64,000 nt of DNA, taken from NCBI RefSeq assembly GCF_014306105.1, contig NZ_JACRVF010000003.1, forward strand, positions 62,001 to 126,000, written 5' to 3'. Below, one piece after another: positions 54,026-61,458 of this stretch. Origin of the DNA: Pontibacter cellulosilyticus. Lineage in GTDB: Bacteria > Bacteroidota > Bacteroidia > Cytophagales > Hymenobacteraceae. Numbering within the stretch: position 1 is the first letter of the stretch; the number at the start of each line of letters is the position of its first letter. The translations under genes were made by a program, and so were the position numbers. Under the pieces are notes generated by a model. That model saw nothing but the letters and a program-made list of their open reading frames with translations. It did not search any database and was not told the origin of the DNA.

Positions 54026-54047
54026 CCGGCGAGTACAGCATAAAACT

Positions 54048-54655
54048 ATGGAAATCTTACTGGCCACTTTCTCGGCGCTCTTTACGGTGGTAAACCCTTT
54101 TGGCGCAATGCCGGTTTTTCTCACCCTTACCCACGACGGCTCCCCTGCCAGCCGCAACGAACAAGCCCTTACATGGCACTTATACTCTCTGTGTTCTTCC
54201 TTGCCGGGCAGTATTTGCTTAACTTCTTTGGCATCAGGTTATCGGATATTCGCATTGCAGGTGGTCTGATGATCATGCGTGCAGGTTTTGAGTTGCTAAC
54301 CAGCAAGGCCCATCGCGGCAAAAGAATGTCGAAGGGAGTGCTGCGGGAGGGCCTGCAGAAAGAGGATATCTCGTTTACGCCACTGGCCATGCCAATGCTC
54401 TCGGGACCCGGCTCTATAGCGGTAAGTATAGGCATGTACTCCAGCACCCTCTCCTATACTGGTTTAAGCCTCATTATACTTGCTATTATACTTGTAGCCG
54501 CCGCCTCCTTTGTTATCCTAACTTTTTCTCACCAGTTGGTGTCGTATATGGGTAAGTCCGGCCTGTCGGCCTTGTCGCGTATCATGGGCTTTATCGTGCT
54601 TTCTATTGGCGTAAACTTTATTTCTACGGGCATACTTTCTTTACTTAACAGCTAA
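54048..54655 (+). pseudogene. Second MarC family gene, split by a frameshift
   Basis: Starts ATG GAA ATC TTA CTG at 54048 and matches the intact copy (FSALFTVVNPFGAMPVFLTL...ASRNEQAL) up to about 54171, then leaves frame and stops at 54267-54269. The rest of the protein continues in another frame to 54655 (SVFFLAGQYLLNFFGIRL...SIGVNFIS). From ATG to the shared GQY codons the distance is 177 bases in the intact copy and 164 here, a net loss of 13 bases within the second helix. An ATG at 54173 could start the 160-residue remainder, but without the first helix. No slippery sequence is seen, so programmed frameshifting is unlikely. A sequencing error is unlikely, since 13 bases are missing. Confidence 0.8.
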
Positions 54656-54707
54656 CTTTCTACCCGCTACTAGCGTTCAGCCAGACTATTGATGACAACA
54701 ATCATCT

Positions 54708-54738
54708 TCTGACTATCGGCAATTTTGTCTTATCTTTG
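54708..54738 (+). promoter_or_regulatory. hemE: Promoter of hemE, predicting a leaderless transcript
   Basis: TCTG at 54708-54711, 19 bases, then exact -7 TATCTTTG at 54731-54738. With the -7 box centred as usual, transcription starts at about 54741-54742, right before the ATG at 54743. The in-frame codon at 54725 is upstream of the start point and cannot be used. Confidence 0.6.
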
Positions 54739-54742
54739 CGCC

Positions 54743-55783
54743 ATGCAATTAAAAAACGATCTTCTTATCAGAGCTGCCAAAGGCGAGGTGGTAGAGCGCA
54801 CCCCGGTTTGGCTAATGCGCCAGGCAGGGCGAATTTTACCAGAGTACAGAGCAGTACGCAACAGCCTGAGTGGCTTTAAAGAGCTTGTAGAAACACCTGA
54901 ACTGGCCGCAGAGGTTACCATTCAGCCAGTGGATATTCTGGATGTGGACGCTGCCATTATTTTCTCTGACATCCTGGTGGTGCCGGAGGCAATGGGTTGT
55001 ACTTACGAGATGGTTGAAAAACGCGGACCATTGTTCCCAAAAACTGTTCGAAACGAAGAAGATCTGAAGCAACTGCGCGTTGCCGACCCGCACGAGCATC
55101 TGAACTACGTGCTGGAAGCTATTAAAGTAACTAAAAGAGCACTAAACGGACGTGTGCCGCTAATTGGCTTTGCCGGTGCACCCTGGACCATACTTGCCTA
55201 CATGGTAGAAGGCAGCGGCTCCAAAACGTTTTCGCAGGCGCGTGGCATGTTGTACACCAACCCAACATTAGCACACCAGTTGCTGCGCATGATAACCGAT
55301 ACTACTACTGCCTACTTAAAAGCACAGGTAGAAGCAGGCGCCAATCTTATCCAGATTTTTGACTCGTGGGCAGGTATACTTTCTCCGGCGCATTACCGTG
55401 AGTTTGCTTTGCCTTACATCTCTGAGATTTGCGATGCTATTAACGAAGTGCCTGTAACGGTGTTTGCCAAAGGCGCTTTCTTTGCACTGGAAGACTTTAG
55501 CAAACTCAACTGCGAAACCATTGGCCTTGACTGGAACATGGATATAGCAAAGTCGCGCAAAGATGTAGGACCAAATAAAACGCTGCAAGGCAACATGGAC
55601 CCATGCCTGCTCTACAGCTCGTTCGAGACCATTGAGCGTGAGACGAAAAACATGCTAAAGGAGTTTGGCCCTTACCGCCACATTGCCAACCTGGGCCACG
55701 GCGTTTACCCGGACACAGACCCTGAAAAAGTAAAATGCTTTGTACAGACGGTGAAGGAATACAGCCACACCATGAACAAATAG
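54743..55783 (+). CDS. hemE: Uroporphyrinogen decarboxylase
   Basis: 346 residues, the usual length. It removes four carboxyl groups from uroporphyrinogen III to give coproporphyrinogen III in haem synthesis. Signature 1 is [16 protein letters not shown], with the substrate-binding Arg26 and Arg30; the catalytic Asp is in [16 protein letters not shown]; signature 2 is [30 protein letters not shown] and the C-terminal [15 protein letters not shown] complete the set. It stands alone and ends in a strong terminator shared with trkH. Confidence 0.98.
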   Translation: MQLKNDLLIRAAKGEVVERTPVWLMRQAGRILPEYRAVRNSLSGFKELVETPELAAEVTIQPVDILDVDAAIIFSDILVVPEAMGCTYEMVEKRGPLFPKTVRNEEDLKQLRVADPHEHLNYVLEAIKVTKRALNGRVPLIGFAGAPWTILAYMVEGSGSKTFSQARGMLYTNPTLAHQLLRMITDTTTAYLKAQVEAGANLIQIFDSWAGILSPAHYREFALPYISEICDAINEVPVTVFAKGAFFALEDFSKLNCETIGLDWNMDIAKSRKDVGPNKTLQGNMDPCLLYSSFETIERETKNMLKEFGPYRHIANLGHGVYPDTDPEKVKCFVQTVKEYSHTMNK

Positions 55784-55801
55784 CTTTTACCGGCTGCATA
55801 T

Positions 55802-55844
55802 AAAAAAGGAGGGCCTGCTATACTTTAGCAGGCCCTCCTTTTTT
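55802..55844. terminator. Bidirectional terminator between hemE and trkH
   Basis: Perfect 19-bp stem with A6 and T6 ends (55802-55820 and 55826-55844), core GGAGGGCCTGCTA, and loop TACTT. Confidence 0.94.
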
Positions 55845-55857
55845 ATACTTACACCTT

Positions 55858-57657
55858 TTATCCCACTGCCAGATGCGTATCAGGATATCTATGGTTAATA
55901 GATGGCGCTTTGGTACTAAGTGCAAGGGCCAGGGTTAGCGTACCTACCCTACCAATGTACATCGACATGATAATAACAGACTTTCCTCCATCAGACAAAC
56001 CTGCTGTTATACCTGTACTTAGTCCAACTGTAGCAAATGCCGACACCTGTTCAAAGGCAAGACGCATAATATCAAACTGCGCATCAGTAATAGATAGCAC
56101 AAATATGAAGAAGATATTAAGCACTGCCGCGAACGTGAAAATGGAGAAAGCCTTGTAAGACACATAGTGCGGAATAGTGCGGTGCCCAATTTCCATATTG
56201 CGCTTGTTCCGGATGGTGGCCAGCACCGAGATAAGTATAACTGTAAACGTTGTCGTTTTTATACCACCGGCTGTTGACCCCGGCGAGCCACCTATAAACA
56301 TCAAGAAGATGAACATCAGCAGCGTAGGCACATTAAGTGCGGATATGTCTACACTATTAAAACCTGCTGTTCGGGTTGTTACGGATTGAAAGAATGAAGT
56401 AACCAGTGCCTCCGCAAAGTTTAACTCAGACAGTGTGTTGTAGTACTCCAACAGGAAAAAGCCTACTGTACCTAAAAAGATAAGAGCCGCAGAAGTATAA
56501 ATGGTTATCCGTGAAAGCATCTTCCAGTTCTTCCAGGGAGCATTTAAGCGTTCCCGCATAGCTTTCGGCGACAGCACATCCAGTATGGTAGGGAAACCGA
56601 TACCCCCAAAGATGATAAGCATAGCCACCACCAGGTGCAACACATAGGCGAATCTTACCGGCTCTGTATAAAGCCCCATCGGGTAAAGTGAGAACCCGGC
56701 ATTACAGAACGCAGACACGGAGTGGAAAATTGAGTAGAACAGCTTTGTGCCCAGATTCTGAAATTCTGCCGATGGCCCCCAGGATGCGAAAATAACGGCA
56801 GCCCCGATAGCCTCTATGGTAAAAGTCAGGAAAATAAGCTTTTGAAGCAGGCCTTTTGTAGAGTAAAGCGACTCACTCTCCAGCAACTCGTGCATGGCTA
56901 CGTGCTGCCTTACTCCCACTCCCTGGCGCATAAGCGAGGCAAAGAACGTGGCAAAGGTTAGAATACCCAAACCACCCATTTGTATGAGCATCAGCAACAC
57001 CACCTGCCCGCCAAACGTGAAGTAAGTACCCGGATCAACAACTGCAAGACCGGTTACGCAGGAGGCGCTGGTAGCCATGAACAAGGCATCAATAAAACGC
57101 ATCCCCTCCGGCGCATTCGTCATTTTGGGTAGCATAAAAAGGCCTGTACCCAGCAAAACAAGAAAGACAAAGCTTAGCAGGAACGTGATGGAAGGTTTGA
57201 TCTGTACTGCCTTCAGGTGCACCCTTGTTTCGAGCAACTCTACGATCAGCAGCACCAGCATGTACAGCGATACCATTACCCGGTACAGCTCCACAGAAAG
57301 CGGAATACCTATACTTTCGAACACATTGTACACCACAGGTATACCCAGCATGTAGGTACCCACCTGGTTTATGAATACAATGGCCATCAGCATCCCTTCA
57401 AACCAGGTGCGTTTCAGGAACTTTACCCGCTCAAAAGCATAAAGTATGCGCAGGAAGTAGATAATAACAAAGATGGCAAGTATACCATCGATGGCATAGT
57501 ACAGGTTATGTAACCTTACTGGGCTTTCTACCACACCGTGGGCATAGATAAGCAGGCCTACTGCCAGGAACGCCATCACATAGGTAGTGCGGCGCATAAT
57601 GGCGTAGGCTGTTAGCTTACTGCCGTAAAGTATGCGGTTAAGCGTTTCTGTATTCAT
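55858..57657 (-). CDS. trkH: TrkH-type potassium uptake membrane protein
   Basis: 599 residues from ATG 57657 (another in-frame start at 57693 overlaps the kinase gene further). An extra N-terminal membrane region (about 25-150) precedes the TrkH/KtrB core. The four pore regions are visible, for example SASCVTGLAVVDPGTYFTF, HSVSAFCNAGFSLYPMG, TTRTAGFNSVDISAL and SAFATVGLSTGITAGLSDGG, each with the selectivity-filter glycine. Also FIGGSPGSTAGGIKTTTF. It takes up K+ and needs a cytosolic TrkA/KtrA subunit, not in the window. Its start lies inside the end of the kinase gene (20-base overlap), so it is the last gene of a three-gene operon. The extended N-terminus is shared with Bacteroidota TrkH proteins. 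Confidence 0.92.
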   Translation of the reverse strand: MNTETLNRILYGSKLTAYAIMRRTTYVMAFLAVGLLIYAHGVVESPVRLHNLYYAIDGILAIFVIIYFLRILYAFERVKFLKRTWFEGMLMAIVFINQVGTYMLGIPVVYNVFESIGIPLSVELYRVMVSLYMLVLLIVELLETRVHLKAVQIKPSITFLLSFVFLVLLGTGLFMLPKMTNAPEGMRFIDALFMATSASCVTGLAVVDPGTYFTFGGQVVLLMLIQMGGLGILTFATFFASLMRQGVGVRQHVAMHELLESESLYSTKGLLQKLIFLTFTIEAIGAAVIFASWGPSAEFQNLGTKLFYSIFHSVSAFCNAGFSLYPMGLYTEPVRFAYVLHLVVAMLIIFGGIGFPTILDVLSPKAMRERLNAPWKNWKMLSRITIYTSAALIFLGTVGFFLLEYYNTLSELNFAEALVTSFFQSVTTRTAGFNSVDISALNVPTLLMFIFLMFIGGSPGSTAGGIKTTTFTVILISVLATIRNKRNMEIGHRTIPHYVSYKAFSIFTFAAVLNIFFIFVLSITDAQFDIMRLAFEQVSAFATVGLSTGITAGLSDGGKSVIIMSMYIGRVGTLTLALALSTKAPSINHRYPDTHLAVG

Positions 57658-58657
57658 GCTTTTCGAAAAGCTGGATATGTTTAGCCTCCTCAAACAGGCG
57701 CTTTTTATCTACTGGTACCACCCCTACTTGTTCGCACACTAAGCCTCCGCCCAGGTTGCTAAGGCCCGCCAGAAACTGCGGAGATGTACCCAACGCCATA
57801 CACAGTGCAGCTATACTTATTACCGTATCTCCTGCACCAGACACATCTGAAATGGCTCTGCGATGCGCTTCAATGTAAGTTTTTTCGTTGCCGTCGGCTA
57901 TAAATACACCTCTTTCTGAAAGGGTTACCAATACCTGCTCGGTTTGCAAAGATTTCTGCAAAGTAGCTACGGCACTTTCAAAAGCATGCAGGTTTTCGTC
58001 GGCGAAGTCAACTTTAAGTCCTTCGCGCAGCTCTTTCAGGTTTGGTTTGAAAAGCGTGCAACCCACAAAGCTTAAGAAGTTCTTCTTTTTAGGATCTACC
58101 ACACTTGGGATACTCTGCTCGTTGGCCAGTTCTATAAAGCGTTTTATGTTGGCTTCGGAGAATACGCCTTTGTCATAGTCTTCAAAAATCACTACATCAG
58201 CCTTTTCCAACAGCTGTATAAAACGTTCTTCCAGATGGCGTTCTTCGTGCTCTACCAGGTTGTGCTCTATCTCGGAGTCAACGCGCAGCAGTTGCTGTGC
58301 GCCTGCAATAATACGGTGCTTGATGGTAGTTACCCGCTCCGGGCTCTGTACAATGCCTTCCGTAGAAAGTCCTTTATCTTCCATTAACCGGATGTAGTCA
58401 GCACCATCCTGGTCGTCGCCGATAACAGAGCAAAGCAGCGGCGTAGCTCCCAATGCCTGAATGTTTAGCGCCACGTTGGCAGCGCCACCCAGGCGTTTTT
58501 CCCGCTTTACAACGTTTACAATCGGCACAGGTGCTTCCGGCGAAATGCGTGTAGATTTACCCCACAGATAGGAGTCAATCATCACATCCCCTACTATCAG
58601 AACTGTAAGCTTATCAAAGGCAGAAAACAGTTCTTCTATATTATTGATCTGATTCAT
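57638..58657 (-). CDS. rfaE1: PfkB-family sugar kinase, heptose-7-phosphate kinase-like (RfaE domain I)
   Basis: 339 residues. PfkB family with KREKRLGGAANVALNIQALG near the N-terminus and the ATP/active-site loop ISDVSGAGDTVISIAAL with catalytic Asp. The opening ...LTVLIVGDVMIDSYLWGKSTRISPEAPVPIV is characteristic of HldE/RfaE domain I, which phosphorylates D-glycero-D-manno-heptose 7-phosphate for LPS core. The nucleotidyltransferase domain of bifunctional HldE is absent, as in two-gene systems. Bacteroidota often use this kinase form; substrate is inferred. The start ATG overlaps the stop of the aminotransferase gene (TAATG), and trkH follows with overlap. Confidence 0.85.
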   Translation of the reverse strand: MNQINNIEELFSAFDKLTVLIVGDVMIDSYLWGKSTRISPEAPVPIVNVVKREKRLGGAANVALNIQALGATPLLCSVIGDDQDGADYIRLMEDKGLSTEGIVQSPERVTTIKHRIIAGAQQLLRVDSEIEHNLVEHEERHLEERFIQLLEKADVVIFEDYDKGVFSEANIKRFIELANEQSIPSVVDPKKKNFLSFVGCTLFKPNLKELREGLKVDFADENLHAFESAVATLQKSLQTEQVLVTLSERGVFIADGNEKTYIEAHRRAISDVSGAGDTVISIAALCMALGTSPQFLAGLSNLGGGLVCEQVGVVPVDKKRLFEEAKHIQLFEKHEYRNA

Positions 58658-59871
58658 TACTGAAGTTTTGCCAGGCTGTTTTTAATGCGGCGTAGCGCCT
58701 CAACCAATTTCTCATCGGAAGTGGCATAAGAAAAACGAATACACTGCGGAGCTCCGAAAGCCTCTCCGCTAACTACTGCCACATGCGCATCCATCAGGAT
58801 AAACATGCTTAGGTCAAGTGCAGAGTTGATCACTTTGCCATCGTAGCTCTTGCCGAAGTACGCGCTTACTTCCGGGAAAATATAAAAGGCACCAGAAGGC
58901 ACATAGGTTTTAAAACCCGGGATGTCCTGCATCAGGTCCAGCACCAAGCTGCGACGGCGACGATATGCCTCTGCCATCTCCAGCGAAGACTCATTGCCAC
59001 CTTTTAATGCAGCAGCAGCTGCTTTCTGGGCAATGGAGCAGGTACCGGAAGTAATTTGGCTCTGCATTTTATCGCAGGCAGCGGCAATATCTTTGTGCGC
59101 TGCCAGGTAACCAACGCGCCAGCCCGTCATAGCGTAGCCTTTAGAAAATCCGTTGATAGTGATTACTCTGTCACGAACAGATTCGATGCTGGCTATACTT
59201 GCATGCTTGCCTTCAAAGTTGATGTACTCATAGATCTCATCAGCAATAACATATACGTTTGGATGCTTCTCCAGCACCTTACCAATCTCTTCCAACTCCT
59301 CTTTGCTGAACACAGCACCTGTCGGGTTGCATGGTGAAGAATACATGATCAGCTTTGTGTTAGACGTGATCGCTTTCTCCAGTTGCTCTGCTGTTACTTT
59401 GTAGTCGTTCTCAAGGCGGCCCATCAATGGCACCGGCGTACCTTCTGCCAACTTCACGATCTCCTCATACGATACCCAGTAAGGCGAGAAAATAATTACT
59501 TCATCTCCAGGATTTACTAGGCACAGCACCGCATTGGCTATACTTTGCTTGGCACCAGTTGATACCACAATGTTCTCCGGAGCAAAGTCCAGGTTATTAT
59601 CACGCTTAAATTTCTTGGCGATCTCCTGGCGTAGCTCTGGGTAACCAGCTACCGGTGTGTAAAAAGTAAAGCCCTCATCAATAGCCTGTTTGGCAGCATC
59701 TTTTATGTATTGCGGCGTCTGGAAATCAGGTTCGCCAAAGCTCAGGTTGATCACATCATGCCCTTGTGCCGCCAGCTCACGTGCTTTTTTGGCCATGGCA
59801 ATAGTCTGTGACTCCGACAAAGCAGAGATTCTATCTGAAAGTATGGTATTTACCTCTTCGAGTTCGTGCAT
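58657..59871 (-). CDS. Class I/II aminotransferase, aspartate aminotransferase type
   Basis: 404 residues. PLP-dependent fold type I: the PLP-binding Lys244 is in NGFSKGYAMTGWRVGY; the substrate motif NLSFGEPDFQTP, STGAKQSIANAVLCL, SSPCNPTGAVFS and VIADEIYEYINF mark subgroup I-gamma aspartate or aromatic aminotransferases. It swaps amino groups between aspartate/glutamate and 2-oxo acids. It is the first gene of an operon with the RfaE-like kinase (TAATG overlap) and trkH; the biochemical link between the three is not obvious. A long inverted-repeat element lies in its upstream region. Confidence 0.93.
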   Translation of the reverse strand: MHELEEVNTILSDRISALSESQTIAMAKKARELAAQGHDVINLSFGEPDFQTPQYIKDAAKQAIDEGFTFYTPVAGYPELRQEIAKKFKRDNNLDFAPENIVVSTGAKQSIANAVLCLVNPGDEVIIFSPYWVSYEEIVKLAEGTPVPLMGRLENDYKVTAEQLEKAITSNTKLIMYSSPCNPTGAVFSKEELEEIGKVLEKHPNVYVIADEIYEYINFEGKHASIASIESVRDRVITINGFSKGYAMTGWRVGYLAAHKDIAAACDKMQSQITSGTCSIAQKAAAAALKGGNESSLEMAEAYRRRRSLVLDLMQDIPGFKTYVPSGAFYIFPEVSAYFGKSYDGKVINSALDLSMFILMDAHVAVVSGEAFGAPQCIRFSYATSDEKLVEALRRIKNSLAKLQ

Positions 59872-60000
59872 AAGTAGTTGTAATTAAGCCGGCAATTTAC
59901 TCATAAAGCCACAGACTTTCCAGAAAAACAACCGAAGCTTTGTTTTGGGTTGGGAATGGAGTAAAAGTGTTGGCTAAAGCCAGTGTTGATTTAATCTCAG

Positions 60001-60227
60001 TACCGGGTCCAACCACCCCTGGCCCCTCCTTATCCAAGGCGGGGAATAATGCTGTTAATACTTCCAAAGTATAAGCTCTGTGGCAACTGCTTAACCTCTC
60101 TTTTAATATTATTTTACTTAAAAGGGTAATAATAAAGAAGGACGGTTTCAACAAGAAGGGAAGGAGGAGTAGTAAGTAAAAGCTCCCCGCCTTGGATAAG
60201 GAGGGGCCAGGGGTGGTGGACCCGGTA
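60001..60227. repeat. Intergenic element bounded by ~44-bp inverted repeats
   Basis: Arms 60001-60045 and 60184-60227 are reverse complements over 44 bases except for one extra A in the left arm (core CCACCCCTGGCCCCTCC). They flank a 138-base AT-richer spacer with no gene. It lies between the aminotransferase (starting 59871) and the recR terminator, so it neither codes nor obviously regulates. A long perfect stem like this would form in DNA or RNA. Its arms resemble the CCCCT/AGGGG core of the 47858 element. Confidence 0.85.
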
Positions 60228-60231
60228 TACC

Positions 60232-60270
60232 AGAAAACAAAAAGGTGCAGCCTTACAACTGCACCTTTCT
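60232..60270 (-). terminator. Terminator of recR
   Basis: On the minus strand a 10-bp stem AAAGGTGCAG/CTGCACCTTT (60259-60268 and 60241-60250) is followed by T-rich DNA (A-tract at 60234-60243). It lies directly beside the inverted-repeat element. Confidence 0.85.
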
Positions 60271-60292
60271 CAAAAGCTTCTTAGCTTATACT

Positions 60293-60901
60293 TTATACTT
60301 TGCCGTAAACAGTACGCTCTACTATACTTCGGCCAAGGGTTACTTCATCGGTATACTCCAACTCTCCGCCTACCGGCACACCGCGTGCGATAGTGGTAAT
60401 GCGTACATTGTGGTCGCGGAGCTTACGTGTGAGGTAAAAAGCAGTGGTATCGCCTTCCATAGTTGGGCTGATGGCTAACAATAGCTCCTTTACCTCTGAA
60501 TTAGGCAGGCGCTCCAGCAGTGAGTCTATGTGCAAATCTGATGGGCCAATACCCTCGATTGGGGAAATAACGCCACCTAGTACATGGTACAAACCTTTAT
60601 ACTGCGATGTGTTCTCAATTGCAATTACATCACGGATATCACTAACAACGCACAACAGGCTTCTGTCGCGGAGCGGGTTAGCGCAAATACTACAGATCTC
60701 GGTATCAGAAATGTTATGGCACTGTTTGCAGTGCTTTACTTCAGTGCGCATCTTCACAATGGCCTCAGCCAGAGAGAAGCTTTCCTCCGACTCTTCCTTG
60801 AGCAGGTGCAGTGCCAGACGGAGCGCAGTTTTTCTTCCTATGCCGGGTAGCTTTGCCAGCTCTTCCACGGCATTCTCAATTAACTTCGACGGAAAATTCA
60901 T
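60293..60901 (-). CDS. recR: Recombination mediator protein RecR
   Basis: 202 residues, the standard length. Helix-hairpin-helix LAKLPGIGRKTALRLALHLL (about 15-34), the zinc finger C58-x2-C61-x8-C70-x2-C73 (HCKQCHNISDTEICSIC), then the TOPRIM domain (LCVVSDIRDVIAIENT, YHVLGGVISPIEGIGP) and the C-terminal Walker-like DEVTLGRSIVER. With RecO and RecF it loads RecA on gapped DNA. The clpS gene lies 13 bases upstream on the same strand, so the two are probably cotranscribed. Confidence 0.98.
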   Translation of the reverse strand: MNFPSKLIENAVEELAKLPGIGRKTALRLALHLLKEESEESFSLAEAIVKMRTEVKHCKQCHNISDTEICSICANPLRDRSLLCVVSDIRDVIAIENTSQYKGLYHVLGGVISPIEGIGPSDLHIDSLLERLPNSEVKELLLAISPTMEGDTTAFYLTRKLRDHNVRITTIARGVPVGGELEYTDEVTLGRSIVERTVYGKV

Positions 60902-60914
60902 TTAACCTCCTAAA

Positions 60915-61202
60915 CTATTCAATGTCCGCCGACAGTTCTTTTTGGTGCAAGGCGGTGCACATGCCTTTCAGCTCGTCAAAAGACCCTACTTTAACCGTGC
61001 ATTTACCTTTATAGTGAATAAGCATCGTGCATTGCTCTGCCTGCTCTGCTGTGTGGCCGCATACTTTAATCAACGTCTCGATCACGTGGTCAAACGTGTT
61101 CACATCATCGTTGTAAACTACCAGGTTGCGCAGGTCTGTCGTTTCCTCCAGTAAGGCAACATCAAAATCTTCCTTATGTAAAATATCTGTCTCCCAATTC
61201 AT
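60915..61202 (-). CDS. clpS: ATP-dependent Clp protease adaptor ClpS
   Basis: 95 residues from ATG 61202. The core LRNLVVYNDDVNTFDHVIETL holds the ClpS N-degron pocket (N31-D32-D33 region), and AEQCTMLIHYKGKCTVKVGSFDEL is the second conserved block. ClpS hands proteins with N-terminal destabilising residues to ClpAP/ClpCP. The N-terminus is about 25 residues of acidic linker, as usual. The start at 61202 is favoured because a -7 box ends 4 bases before it. It lies 13 bases upstream of recR. Confidence 0.93.
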   Translation of the reverse strand: MNWETDILHKEDFDVALLEETTDLRNLVVYNDDVNTFDHVIETLIKVCGHTAEQAEQCTMLIHYKGKCTVKVGSFDELKGMCTALHQKELSADIE

Positions 61203-61206
61203 AGCA

Positions 61207-61214
61207 CAAAAATA
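61207..61214 (-). promoter_or_regulatory. clpS: -7 element of clpS-recR, predicting a leaderless transcript
   Basis: TATTTTTG on the minus strand, ending 4 bases before the ATG at 61202, so the predicted start point is at about 61203-61204. Confidence 0.5.
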
Positions 61215-61458
61215 CGTAAAACAATGCACTTAACGAAGCAATACCCTAAGTATAAACCGTTTCTGCCGGCGGTGCCTCTACTTGCAAAAGGCATAATTAT
61301 AAACAATCCTGCAGGGGGTATAATTCCTTACATTGTAAAGTAATTCAGGTGTGGTTAATGCGATGGCACAGGTGCTGAAAGGGCCCATTTTTTGCTATCT
61401 AAGCATATTCGTGCTTTCTTGCATGTTGTAAACGCTAATATTCAAACCCTCAAGCTAA

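Noticed and set aside
54165..54180. Programmed ribosomal frameshift in the second marC
   Set aside because: No slippery heptamer or downstream pseudoknot; comparison with the intact copy shows 13 missing bases.
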